From: Nannobrachium achirus
Taxonomy: Eukaryota > Chordata > Actinopteri > Myctophiformes > Myctophidae
Direction of reading: 5' to 3'
NCBI GenBank assembly: GCA_963921795.1
Contig: OY997658.1
Span: forward strand, 33,132,347 to 33,196,346
Length of the DNA: 64,000 nucleotides
In this document: piece after piece, positions 52,321 to 63,033 of the stretch
How positions within the stretch are numbered: position 1 is the stretch's first letter
Layout: every line of letters starts with the position of its first letter
Made by a program: the position numbers and the translations under genes
The notes under the pieces: generated by a model
Databases searched by the model: none
The model's input: the letters and a program-made list of their open reading frames with translations, nothing else
Told to the model about the DNA's origin: nothing

Positions 52321-52784
52321 CAGGGGCGTCACACCAAATTCTGGGCCCTGGGTACAAGGATTCACTGCGGGCCCCCCCCATGAATGTTAACTATTGAAAA
52401 ATAGCAGATATACAAGCTCACAGCGCGGCACCGAGTGCCGCGCTGCGAGCTTGTATATCTGCTATTTTTGAGAAATCGTGAAAATGTGTGCAAGAAACCT
52501 ATGTCAAGGACCCACAAGGTGATATGTATTTGGCCCACGGACCCCGATCTCAAAATATTTAGTTCCAGGGACCCCCAGAAGCAGAATTTGAGTTAGAAAT
52601 GTGCGCTTAAAAAATACATACAGTATATTCAAAGATTTTCACACATTTTCACAACTTTTCAAAAATAGCAGATCTACTGTGAGCTTGTATATCTGCTATT
52701 TTTCAATAGATAAAGTTATTAGGGCCCCTCCACCTTGGGCCCCAGTAACTCAGTCCCACTTTCCTACCCCTTGTGACGCCCCTG
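52321..52784. mobile_element. Family D element, copy D2
   Basis: Starts CAGGGGCGTCACACCA and ends CTTGTGACGCCCCTG, with 8-bp flanks tgtctcag (52313-52320) and tgtcccag (52785-52792). Hairpins at 52397-52469 and, shortened, 52661-52703. Confidence 0.92.
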
Positions 52785-52792
52785 TGTCCCAG

Positions 52793-53897
52793 CCTTGACT
52801 AAAGTGTAGTTGGACTTCAAACAGTCTAAATTAGTTCAGTTCCAGTGTGATCTGCTATACAGTTTAGTGAACAATACCTTCACATGCTCTCCCCACTAAA
52901 ACTTTTTAAATGTCCTGGAGGGATTCTTATTTGAGTCCCAAACCTATTGAGATATCTAATGAAGACTTTACCTTCCAGGCAGGCATATTTTTCCAAATGA
53001 CAGTAATTTACATATGATGTATTTAGAGAAGCAGAGAGCAGGATAATTCTATTTAGAGATTTTCCTTTGTTTTAGGAGTCATTAGCAGCTAGCTCAAATC
53101 TAATTTTTACAATTTCATCAGGCCATCTTGGAAAGCCTCTGTGAGCTCATCAGAGGGAGGCATTTATTGCTAAGTGTTCTCTATTGCATTAGCACACAAT
53201 AAAGTGGCCAGGGACTGCTACAGACGTTTATATGGAATCCAGTTAACACTCCGCCAATTCGTTTTTTATTGGGACACAATCAATTTTTATTCATTTTAAA
53301 GGCAGAATGCTTTCTTTCGTTGTGCGCCTTTCCCTAGCTTATTATGCCCTAAAGTAATTACTCAGTTGTTTTCACAAAATGGTAATATTTATGTTAAAGA
53401 TTTCCTCTTTGAAATGCAGACCTGTGCACCGTGCATGCATATACATAATGTGTGAGGGTTCTCAATGTATTCTAATGTCCGGGTGTATCGCATGTGTTCC
53501 TCATTATCTCACGCTTCCCACATATAGTTTTTTTGGACATGCCCAATAATGTTCATGTCATTTGTACAAGTCTGACACTAATGAGACGACGCATGTGCGC
53601 ACCGATTTCTCAAGAACTACAGTACATGGTTATATATGTAAGCGTGCTGTGCCCATGACACCAGCTATCTCTGTTGGAATGTTATTGCAACAGCATGATG
53701 ACAGAGCGTCCCTGCTCATTACATGATAGGTTACATACTGTACACACAATCTGCCCTACAACGTGGAAGTAGGGCAGGGCTAAACATAAGCTTGTTTTCT
53801 ATAGCGTTACGTTATCTCGAATCTCCGTTTTCTTCCTCAATATTGTTGGAACATTAGTTGTTACTGTACCTCGATACAAATGCAAATGATAGAGGAT
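52793..53897. other. 1.1-kb non-coding stretch, possibly conserved in part
   Basis: No gene. About 52980-53400 is unique-looking, AT-rich sequence that could be conserved (inference). Confidence 0.3.
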
Positions 53898-54733
53898 TAT
53901 TGCGACCGTAGGCCCACAAGTCGACAAAAGGCTCACTGAAATGCTTGGTTTGTTATTTGATCATCTGAATGATATTTGTATTACATTACTACATTACGTG
54001 ACATGGTTAGGGACTGTCACAATTATTACATAATCGTCTAATGGCAATTATTTGAGGTAATCGCAATTATTTTGCATAATCGTCATAATCGTTTCCATGT
54101 TGAGAAATGTTAATCAGTAAGTGAGTCAGTCAGTAAGTAAGTAGGTAGGTAGGTAGCCTCAATGTCTATAGCTGACCTATTGTGACATCACATTGTTGAC
54201 CCATATTTGGCAATGAGAGTATACACCTGATGAAGGCCGGATAGGCCGAAACGTAGTTTTTTCCCACTGTGTAAATACAATTATTGGGAGCTGAGAGACA
54301 GTGTGCGGATTCATTCTCCTCTTCAGTTTACTTTTTTGGATCCAGCACCCGTCGCAGTCACTTGGATGTGCGTGTATCTCCCGACTGCTGTATTTGGCAA
54401 TGCTCATATATGGATACTCCATATATGGCCAAGACAGAATTCATTTACAAATGCCTCAATGTCTATAGCTGACCTGCCCAGTGCCCATATATGAAGATCC
54501 CTGATGTCATCAATATTAAGCCCATAGCTTGAAATGCCCATATATGGACATATTGTGTGAGTACTCATGTGGTCTATAACATAAGCCATCTATGATGTCA
54601 GACGTCAGTCATAATCCATATTTGGGAAAATATTTTGTCCAACTTAAACAACCAACCGCAACTCGAATCATACTTTCAAATGAATTCCGTGATCGTGCGA
54701 ATTCTGTTTTTTGCCCTTAGGGAGTCTTACTGG
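53898..54733 (+). mobile_element. Family H Helentron-like element, copy H4, with hammerhead-like motif
   Basis: Begins ATTGCGACCGTAGG and ends TTAGGGAGTCTTACTGG, both diverged. The interior holds a GTCA/GTAG short tandem tract (54113-54156), a hammerhead-like core (54227-54251) and several CCATATATGG-type motifs (54419, 54539). The first ~100 bp (53911-54008) are duplicated at 57246-57340. Confidence 0.55.
54227..54251 (+). ncRNA. Hammerhead-ribozyme-like core
   Basis: CTGATGA (54227-54233), stem GGCC/GGCC closing a GGATA loop, then GAAA (54248-54251), followed by CGTAG. This matches the hammerhead core CUGAUGA - stem II - GAAA. The text TGATGAAGGCC...GGCCGAAACGT is common in fish repeats, some of them Penelope-derived. 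Helices I and III were not resolved. Confidence 0.45.
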
Positions 54734-54953
54734 TTTATTTTTATATGTGTACGTCAATGTAAAATGTAACCACATGAAACCTAGCATCCAGATTCTGCAC
54801 ATTTTTGATGATGATAGGTGAATATTTGGCACATTCTGTGAAAGTAGTAGATCTGTAGACAAGCTCACCATTAATGGGTCGCAAGGCAACACATTATAAG
54901 CTTGTACAGTAGTTGGGTTATTTCTGCTATTTGACACAACAAAGTATATAGGG

Positions 54954-55404
54954 CAGGGGTCTTCAACGTTTTCAGGCCAAGGACCCCTTAGCTGAGCAAG
55001 CGATGAAGCAGGGACCCCCACTACATATCGTATAAAATGTTGTTGCAGATTAAAAATGTTTATGGATTTCTTATACAGTTTAGACTTGTTTGACAGCACT
55101 ATCATCTGTGTAGGTTGGATTAATGTGTATTTTCATACATTTAACCACTTATACCTTCAGTAATAGTCTACTCTTATTTTCCCTCTACACCAAACCGCTG
55201 TGCCAAAAAATAGCCGATCTACAAGCTCACAACGCCTCTTGTAGATCTGCTATGTTTTGGCTAATGTTCCACTAAGAATAGGTTTGCTAGGGTTCAAGTG
55301 ATTAATGTAAAAAACATGACCATATTACACAAAGATTTGTCGGCCCCCCTGTAGTAACTCTGGGTACCCCCTAGGGGTCCCAGACCCCCTTTTGAAGACC
55401 CTTG
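54954..55404. mobile_element. Family C hAT-like element, copy C3
   Basis: Starts CAGGGGTCTTCAACGTTTTC and ends CCCTTTTGAAGACCCTTG. Flanks atataggg (54946-54953) and atagggtt share ATAGGG only. Hairpin at 55203-55260 with a shortened loop. Confidence 0.85.
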
Positions 55405-55453
55405 ATAGGGTTAAACTCTAGCCAGTATCCACTTTGGTGGTTTTGTGAATATT

Positions 55454-55555
55454 ACAGTCAAATCCTCATGTGTTCATTTAATTCTGAGAGTGTAAAGAGT
55501 AATTTTTTACACACTCAGACGAGTTAACAGAACACTGAGGATTTTGACTGTGTAC
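55454..55555. mobile_element. Family W mini-MITE, copy W2
   Basis: Inverted ends ACAGTCAAATCCTCA and TGAGGATTTTGACTGT bound about 102 bp. The internal text is AT-rich. Confidence 0.7.
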
Positions 55556-55738
55556 CAGAAACCTGATCCACCTGCTGTGGAGAAGGCTGTTGGAGGCTTC
55601 TCACGGGTAGCCTCAGTACTGGGTGGGTGCATGCGTGCATCTCCAGAGCAGTGGCATAATTAGAGTGCTTAAAGTGCTTAGACAGAACAAAACCAAGCGG
55701 GAACATACCCTCCTTCCTCTTCACCTCCTCCTCTACCT

Positions 55739-56117
55739 CAGTGGTTCTCAACCTGGGGGTCCCCAAATTATTTTGGGGGGTCCCCAGATGATTAACTTAT
55801 TGTGCAACAATGTTTTCTCACTCAACAGTAAACAAACCTACATAAAACTATAGAGGGTATTTGCACATTTCTAAAGTGACAATTTAAGGGCTTTTTAATA
55901 ACTTTAAAATGACAAATTAAACATTGGCCAAATTGTCAAATATTAGAGGCAGAAATTGTGTGAATAGCTGCTATTTTCACAACAGAACCATGTTATACAA
56001 AATGTAATGCCTCAACTCTTAGTGCTCGTCAGGGAGGGGGGTCCCCAGTTAAAATATGATTATTTGGGGGGTCCCCAGATTTTGGGGGTCGCGGCCTGAA
56101 AAGGTTGAGAACCACTG
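55739..56117. mobile_element. Family B hAT-Charlie-like element, reverse copy B3
   Basis: Starts CAGTGGTTCTCAACCTGG and ends AAAGGTTGAGAACCACTG, flanked by a perfect 8-bp duplication ctctacct (55731-55738 and 56118-56125). The hairpin is reduced to GTGAATAGCTGCTATTTTCAC near 55959. Confidence 0.93.
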
Positions 56118-56142
56118 CTCTACCTCACCAAGAAAGTTGTTT

Positions 56143-56276
56143 AACCCATTCAGGCCGGGAACACATTTTGCTGTTTGGGAGGGGCTTACAGTACATGTAC
56201 AGTATGTAGCAACATATTTGTTTTGTAGGCTAATTTCTGATTTAGCCCTATTCTATAGGTTAGGCCTGAATGGGTT
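56143..56276. mobile_element. Short MITE with AACCCATTCAGGCC termini
   Basis: Perfect 14-bp inverted repeat AACCCATTCAGGCC / GGCCTGAATGGGTT bounds 134 bp. D5 has the related outer end AACCCATTTAGGCC. Confidence 0.72.
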
Positions 56277-56445
56277 TGCCCCCCCCTACAGACAATCTAC
56301 ACTTGTACTGTAAGCCTTCGCACCACAACGTAGCACTGGAGCACATTTGACCAAACATGTTATGTAAAGTAGGCAACATACAGACACACACAAACACACC
56401 ATTTTTATATTACAGTAGGTCCCCGTATATTAGATGTCACATTAA

Positions 56446-56567
<122 letters not shown>

Positions 56568-56661
56568 CTCTCCCTTCAACAAAATGCATAGACATTGCAT
56601 TTCAATATGCACAAATGAAGAATATTCATAGCAACACCTCAAATAACAAATGGTGACTTTG

Positions 56662-56714
<53 letters not shown>

Positions 56715-56730
56715 CGTGCCTGTGTGCACG

Positions 56731-56787
<57 letters not shown>
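56662..56787. repeat. (GT)n microsatellite, interrupted
   Basis: Two GT tracts separated by GCGTGCGTGCCTGTGTGCAC near 56709-56735. Confidence 0.96.
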
Positions 56788-56790
<3 letters not shown>

Positions 56791-56899
56791 GTAGTAGAAG
56801 TATATGCGCGTGTGTGTGCATAGTGCATACATACCTTTCTATTACAATTTTGAGATCTGTCCTGCAGTGAGGCTCTGGATGAGATGACAAGCTATCATT

Positions 56900-57240
56900 G
56901 ATCTGTCCTTACTTAGAGGGATCCATTAAATAATGTATGGGCTCCTGTGCATTACCAGTGCACTCTCCTGTCCTCCAGACATTTAGGGCACTGGGCCCCA
57001 GTGGCTGCCGGCCCTCAGAGGCCCTTGGGCCTTCAATTAATTAAATTATCCCATAATGAAAACTCCCATAATGAGATTAATTTTAATTATTCATCTGCGG
57101 ACGATTTGAGCGGGAGTCGGGCATGAATTATGCACGGCGGGGCTAAACATTTTTCAACTCATCACCTTTTCCTTTTGTAAAAGGTGCAATTTATTAAGTG
57201 CTCCGCAGCTGCTGCCGGTGATGGTGCGGTAGATATGCAC
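56900..57240. other. Possibly conserved block rich in homeodomain-like cores
   Basis: Contains TTCAATTAATTAAATT, CCCATAATGAAAAC, CCCATAATGAG, TTTTAATTATTCA and GAATTATGCA within about 120 bp, next to GC-rich text. The dense TAATTA-type cores suggest a developmental enhancer. This is inference from composition. Confidence 0.3.
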
Positions 57241-57245
57241 GCCCT

Positions 57246-57340
57246 GGCCCACAGGTCATCAAAAGGCCCACTGAAATGCTTGGTTTGTCATTTGATCATC
57301 TGAATGATATTTGTATTACATTACATGACGTGACATGGTA
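57246..57340. repeat. Duplicate of the first ~100 bp of H4
   Basis: GGCCCACAGGTCATCAAAAG, CCCACTGAAATGCTTGGTTT, GATCATCTGAATGATATTTG and GTATTACATTACATG match 53911-54008 with few differences. Confidence 0.85.
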
Positions 57341-57367
57341 TAAAGCAACAACAAAATGGACTTATGG

Positions 57368-57727
57368 CACTGGTTCCCAAACACTGGGTCGGGACCCATT
57401 TGTGGGTCGCAGACACATTTTTATGGGTCCCTTATTAATCTTTTGTCTCCTGCATTTTGTTTTTAATTATTCTAATTTCAAAACATTTTCAAAAAAGCTT
57501 TTGAAAAAATGCAATGATTTAAAGTAAATTCATGAGTGAATAAAATAAAAAATGAAGAAATTCCATAAATTAGAAAACAAATGTCTAAGACGTAGTGAAA
57601 ATTGCCAATCTACAAGCTCACAACATGGTGCGAAGCTTGTAGATGCTGCTATTTTCACTAGATTGGGTCCCATGCAAATGTCTAATTTATCTTTTGGGTC
57701 TCGGGCTAAACATTATGGGAACCACTG
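57368..57727. mobile_element. Family G hAT-like element, copy G2
   Basis: Starts CACTGGTTCCCAAACACTGG and ends CATTATGGGAACCACTG. Hairpin at 57594-57659. The 8-bp flanks do not match (acttatgg and cagagata), so a duplication is not visible. Confidence 0.82.
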
Positions 57728-57779
57728 CAGAGATAAGCAGAGCTGTCTTTGTTAACAGATGGTGTAACCCCAGACATAT

Positions 57780-58990
57780 AAAAAAGATTGTATCTGTACC
57801 CTGGACATAGAGCTGTTGGCTGTTGGTTTCAGAGTCAGACCACAACCTAATAATGACCATAATTATAAGCTTGTTGTCAGCCTGCCACCACCGGGACTGT
57901 TGAACAGTGGTCTGGGGATGTTGAGGAGAAATGTAGGGAGTGCTGCAGGCCAACAGATAGCAGGGGTTGACACTAAGGTATCAGAGGTACTTGCCCGACG
58001 GGCAAGTACAGCTCATGATTGTTCTACTTGCCAAAAGGTCATGCCCACTTGCCCATAAATCGTCCATTATAAAATGATAGGTACAATTTTAATTACCCCT
58101 CAATTTAACACTTATTTCTTTACTTTCTGGGGCTGTGCGATAAAAAAAATGTCATACCTAAATACCTCCAAATCCAAATACCTACATATCTATGATTGAA
58201 TATGTCTATGGTTTCACACATGTTATTTTATTTTATATTTTTAATCAACAGTAAAAACAGCACATTATAGGTCAACAGTCAGTGCTCTTATTTTACATCC
58301 CACAGACCAGAAGACGCTCTGGCCACGTTCAGGTGTTTAGACAGATATCTTGTATCATGTTTATAGACGGTTGCGTCTCCTCTCAAATGAGCACTTGCCC
58401 GGTCGGGCAACCTGAAAGCAAACTTCACCTGCCCGAAAGAATTATTGACCTGCTGGGGGCAGGTGGGCAAGCCTTAGTGTCAATGCCTGGATAGGAGGTT
58501 AATGTAGAGAGGGTTGATGATGCTGAGGACATCGATGGACTTTCTGACTTAAGAACTAGAATAGCTTCTGCGAGGAGAGCATTGAACCCAACAAAAAAGT
58601 ATGCTGCTTTCTCAACAACCCTAGCATATGCAGACATTCAGACATTAAACCAATGGTATTCAGGAGGAGCTACTGTATAGGGCGGCCAAGAACGGTTACA
58701 CGGACAGACAGCATGAACAGACAAGCATTACTGTTGAGGAGACCCTGGCCTGGGACATGTAAACGAGCTGACCCCTGTTTTTAGGTTTGACCACCCAACG
58801 TCCATGAGCTCAGCAGAGCAGTCTAGGCCCCCTCTCCAGCAGCAGTGCCCCTATTCACACCTAACCCTGAGGCCGAAGTATGTCCCTTGGCTCTAGAAGA
58901 CCTCCTGCATTGTCCCAGTGCCCCAAAAGGGTTACAATGCTCTTTATGCCTCCAGGAGAGTTGCTCGTGACAAGTCATTCCGATCTATGA
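57780..58990 (+). pseudogene. Unrecognised coding-like fragment, interrupted by element S
   Basis: Around the insertion of S, the plus strand shows protein-like frames: RVDDAEDIDGLSDLRTRIAS then ARRALNPTKKYAAF (58503-58670, ending at a stop) and, in another frame, GYNALYASRRVARDKSFRSM (about 58930-58995). The composition looks like coding DNA decayed by stops and frameshifts. I cannot name a family. It could be an old retrocopy or transposon coding sequence, or chance. Confidence 0.25.
57961..58489. mobile_element. Family S hAT-like element
   Basis: Ends CAGGGGTTGACACTAAGG and CCTTAGTGTCAATGCCTG are inverted (about 16 of 18). GATAG occurs on both sides (57956-57960 and 58490-58494), a partial target duplication. 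The interior repeats ACTTGCCCG-ACGGGCAAGT-like text near both ends. No shared hairpin seen. Confidence 0.75.
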
Positions 58991-59194
58991 GAGACTGGTT
59001 CTGTACCACCTCATTCTCATGTTTATTGATGATAGAATGTGCACATATCCAGGAATCCTTCTGAAGTTTGTCTATACATTATGTTTGGTAATACTAATGT
59101 TTTGTATTCATATTAAAGTATATTTTCAGACATTTACATTGGAAAAAAGAAACTCTGTGAACCCCGTCTTGAAGAACCCTGCCCTCGTGTGTTT
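58991..59194. mobile_element. Probable family C remnant
   Basis: TATTTTCAGACATTTACATT (59117) and GTCTTGAAGAACCCTG (59165-59180) resemble the interior and right end of family C. The left end is not found. Confidence 0.4.
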
Positions 59195-59455
59195 ACGGCA
59201 GTGGCTCAGGAAGTAGAGAGGCCACTTGTGAAACGTAAGGTTCCCGGTTCGATCCCCGGCTCCCCCTGAGTTATTGTCGAAGTGTCGTTGAGAAAGACGC
59301 TGAAACTTCAAACTGCTCCCGATGGGCAGGTTGGTACTTTGCATGGTTTCCTCTTCCGTCCGTGCGTGCATGTGAGTGTGAATGAATAAATGTAATGTAC
59401 ATTGTAAAGTGCTTTGGATAAAGGCACTATATAAATGTACCATTAACCATTCACT
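59195..59455 (+). mobile_element. tRNA-derived SINE with L2-like 3' tail, second copy
   Basis: A-box-like AGTGGCTCAGGAAGTAGAG and B box GGTTCGATCCC (about 59244), followed by CTCCCCCTGAGTTATTGTCG, TTGCATGGTTTCCTCTTCC and the tail GTAAAGTGCTTTGGATAAAG, CTATATAAATGTACC. It is the same family as the SINE at 46583. The target duplication is not clear. Confidence 0.85.
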
Positions 59456-60834
59456 TTTTTATTTTTCATCATAAATACATCTTATTGTTAGACGTTTTTA
59501 TCTTGGTTGCAGAGAAAATGCATTTCATAGTCGCCTATTCCTCTGTCACATGATATGGCTTGGCAATGCTTGACAGATTTTATATTAATACCTAAAGGCA
59601 GACAAGAAATCATAATTACGACCATAATTCCCTGCTGATCTTCGTATACCTCTGTCAGCCTGGCATGTTGATTCCCCTTGTGTGAGTACATTAGTACACT
59701 TTGGTGGCTGGCCAGAAGAAAAGGGGGAAGATTGTTGACTGTCACACAGTGAGAATCTGTAATTAGCTGGCATGCAAAGTGTGCTTGTTTTCAGTTCCCC
59801 GGCATTATAACAGCAGCGCTGTTATAAGCTCTGTAAATTAATTTGTTCAGGAAAGCAATAATCCATTGTGATTAGGATGGACTTATTTCACTTCTTTATG
59901 ATTTAGCCATCACCTGCTAGAAAGGTATTAGACTTTTATATGTGTTCAGAAGTAGCTCTGGGTAGGAGGCAAGAATGTCATTTGGATGGTGAGCCGAGTG
60001 CATTTATTAGGTTCTCATCAATAGCTGATTAATAATTCAGGGCGAGTCTGGGGCTTCTTTAGGGCAGGGTTTCAGCTAGCTTGTAATTTTGTAAATTGCA
60101 TAGTCATCATGCAATGGATGGGCTGGGCCAGCCTGGGAGTCACAGCTGCAAATGTAAGGTGTCCTATAGACGCTTCATGGTGACAGAGTAACATAAGTGT
60201 ACAGTAAGTCTCATATGGAGACAAGTCTGCAATGGTAGTTGGCTGTGATGCATTTCTTTCTGATTAGGCTGTGAACTAAACCCGCTAGATCAAAAGTTGA
60301 GTGCAGAAATCATGGACATTAGTTTTCAGATGTAGATTTTCCTTGGCAAGGCGGGTGATTGTAAGAACCCCAGGGATTGAGTGTTCTTTGACAGAATTCC
60401 ATCACATTCCTTGGTAGGCTTATAGAACACAAGCAGGTATTTCTTCCCATTGTGAGTTGTGGTAGCTGCCTCTGCCCAGGTGCAGCTTCAGCAGCGGAAC
60501 GATCTGTGGCCAACGAATGAGCAAACCCCTCAATTATCCCCAAACCAACTCTCTGATAAGTCCCATTCTACAAAATGGGCTCTCTAATTGCCCTAACCAG
60601 CTCTACCTGTTCTACATCCAAAAGCAGAATTATTCTACCACATTGCTTCCCAGGCAACTGGACGTTTTTTTGTGACCTATAAAGAGTTGCTACTCCTGTA
60701 ACTGATCCCAGGCAGGGTGGTGGTTTGTTACCATGGGAGGCCACTGAGCTATTTATAGGCCTAGTTGGTACCGCTAGGCACAGAAAACATTACTTATTTA
60801 AATTCTCTGTATTTGTGCAAATGACGTGTTTTCT
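59456..60834. other. 1.4-kb non-coding stretch, possibly conserved in part
   Basis: About 59750-60130 is unique-looking with TAATTAG, GTAAATTAATTTG and GCTGATTAATAATTC cores, and could be conserved (inference). No gene recognised. Confidence 0.3.
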
Positions 60835-60877
60835 AGAGATGGGATTTATGGCTCTTTGAAGTGAGCCGGATCTCTGG

Positions 60878-61132
60878 CTCACTTCCTGGGTAGCTCAGTC
60901 GGTAGAGCTCTCGCCTTTGTACCGCAAGGTCATGGGTTCGATTCCGGGCACCGCCAACTCAGCGTATGAGTAGCACGGCTTGGCAAGTCGTGCGGCAAGT
61001 ACTGGGAGCTGATGGTAGGTGTGGCGCTCCACCTCAGCAGTCCATCTCCCAGGGGTCTAGCGCATTGTAACGGGGACAGACTCCCGCGTGTTACCGGCTG
61101 ATACCGACAATAAGCCACTCCCGACCTACTTT
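60878..61132 (+). mobile_element. tRNA-derived SINE, different family
   Basis: The head has A box TAGCTCAGTCGGTAGAGC (D arm GCTC/GAGC) and B box GGTTCGATTCC, followed by about 180 bp of unrecognised body (TGAGTAGCACGGCTTGGCAA). Acceptor and T stems do not pair well, so it is not a functional tRNA. A perfect 10-bp duplication ggatctctgg flanks it (60868-60877 and 61133-61142). Confidence 0.8.
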
Positions 61133-61184
61133 GGATCTCTGGGATCCGTTCCTATCAAAGAGCCGTTCAAAAGACTGGCTCATT

Positions 61185-61570
61185 TTGGTTACTAGTTACT
61201 TTGTAGATTTTGATTATAATTACAAATCAATTCAACCCTATATACCTTTCGGCCATATATACATTTGCGCCATTTGAAAATAGCCAATCTACAAGCTCAC
61301 ACTTGTGAGTTTGTAGATCTGCTATTTTCAAATTATTTCTCTACATTTTATTAATTGGAAAACCTGTTAAATGGGACATTCTGCATAATAAGTACTTTCT
61401 ACTTTTGGTACTTTTGGTACATTTTGATACCAATACACTTGTACTTTTACTCAAGTACATTCTAATTCCGAACTTGCAGAGTGTGTTGCAGAGTATTTCT
61501 ACATTGCAGTGTTGATACTTTTACTTTTTTTTTAAGTAAACGTATCAACACTGCAATGTAGAAATACTCT
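61185..61570. mobile_element. Family J fragment (J3) with terminal hairpin
   Basis: Typical J text (TAGTTACTTTGTAGATTTTG, TACTTTTACTCAAGTACATT), the shared hairpin at 61272-61333, and a second hairpin at 61490-61570 with 37-bp arms (one mismatch) around a short T-rich loop. The normal CAGTGGTG ends are missing. Confidence 0.75.
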
Positions 61571-61660
61571 CCTCAAAAAAAGGAACGGCTCCCCATACTG
61601 CGAACCGGATCCCATCGTTCATTTCAAAGAGCCGTTCAAAATACTTGATTCGTTCGTGAA

Positions 61661-62487
61661 CATGCCACCTCTGGTGTCTTCCAAAAATGCTGAAATGCGA
61701 CTAGCAATGGAACTCCGTGTGTGAAGAAGAGGGCTGATTGAATGTTTTGAGATGTGAAACACCTGGTGGATCCTCTTCTGAGTCACAAAGTCGAGAGAGG
61801 AAGAGGCACTTGGCCTGACACTCTCTTCCCATTTTCCCACTGTCTCCTTTTTCCTTTTTTCATCCCCACCCCCCGCCCCGGCCTGCACTGAGAAGCGGAT
61901 CCCTGAAACCAAACGTAATGTTTATTTTGGAGTGAGAGACAGTGCTGCCCCGGATGACCGGAATGTCTTTGTGGTGGTTTGGGTTGTGTTTGCAGCAGTG
62001 CAGTGATGTGCGGTGCAGTGCAGCGCTGGAGCTGCTGGTACTGTTGAATCACACACTCCGTCACCAGAGCAGAGGTCCTTGGCAGTTCATCACGTCTCGC
62101 CGCGCGTCTTCGTCGGAAGGTTAATCAGAGTGTCTTCCGTATCAGTGTGATAATTTATCTCTGATTCACGGGGTTGAAACGGTGTAATAATTATCGTAGG
62201 TGTCATGTACAGGGTTCAAGCAGAGATCTCCCCCGGGGCATTTGGCAACAGTAACAATGCCATCTAAGTAGTGTTAGCTTTATAATCTGAACCTCGCTCT
62301 GCGTTGCCTTGTCTGTCTTCATGCACAATACATTTCAATATCCTTTCTGCCATATTAAACCCACACATTTTACCTACTGTAGGCTTATGTACAGTATGGG
62401 ATCTTACAATAATCTTGAATTATACATTTTATCAATTCTCCTAGCTGGACTTGCTTTTTCAAATTGATGTATTGTACTTGTCTAAGG
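61661..62487. other. Non-coding stretch, nothing recognised
   Basis: No recognised gene or repeat family. Confidence 0.45.
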
Positions 62488-63011
62488 CAGGGGTTCCCAA
62501 ACTTTGTTGTCTCAGGGCAGTGAGGGCACGCCATAAATATTGTTTTAATCCGAGGCATCCCTACATTATAATTTTCACTCCCAGCACCTTATATTTATAG
62601 CATGTCGTCATTGTCGGGTGGAAACCTTGTATGTCCAAAACCGTTCGTTTTGTTTTTATCATCTATAAAATGTACTAAACGAGTGAAAACAGCTGATCTA
62701 CAAGCACACAAGTTATTGTAGATTGGCTGTTTTCACTATTTTTGTGCGACGGCCTTGTATGATGAAGCAGGGCCTTGCTTTACCAAAAGGTTTCTGCCCG
62801 ACAGTCATTTTGTTGTGAGGAAAACTTTGAGATAATGGCCATTTTGGTTAGAACTGACTGAAAATAACTTTGTACTTCAAGTTTAAAATGATACTAAATA
62901 TATTTTTAAGTGTCCAAATAAATTCCAAATATTATCAAATTATCTCGCGGCACCCCTGGACTGCCGTCACGGCACCCCAGGGTGCCCCGTCACCCACTTT
63001 GAAAACCCCTG
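62488..63011. mobile_element. Family U hAT-like element with nested A4
   Basis: Starts CAGGGGTTCCCAAACTTTG and ends CCACTTTGAAAACCCCTG, flanked by a perfect 8-bp duplication gtctaagg (62480-62487 and 63012-63019). The TA-type MITE A4 is inserted inside. Confidence 0.92.
62605..62810. mobile_element. Family A MITE, copy A4, nested in U
   Basis: Starts TCGTCATTGTCGGGTGGAAA and ends near TCTGCCCGACAGTCA. Hairpin at 62682-62737 with a short loop. TA flanks are eroded (TG on the left). Confidence 0.75.
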
Positions 63012-63033
63012 GTCTAAGGAGTCACTTTGGATT

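Larger units (their letters stand above)
60835..61660. mobile_element. Composite region: AAGAGCCGTTC-type MITE with nested SINE and J fragment
   Basis: GATGGGATTTATGGCTCTTTG at the left, CAAAGAGCCGTTCAAAAG near 61156 and CGGATCCCATCGTTCATTTC, AAAGAGCCGTTCAAAATAC at the right mark a MITE family with GGATC and AAAGAGCC motifs. A SINE (60878-61132) and a J fragment (61185-61570) interrupt it. Confidence 0.6.

Noticed and set aside
60888..60960. Possible functional tRNA gene
   Set aside because: A and B boxes and the D arm are good, but acceptor and T stems do not pair. The sequence continues into a body with a 10-bp flanking duplication, as in a SINE.
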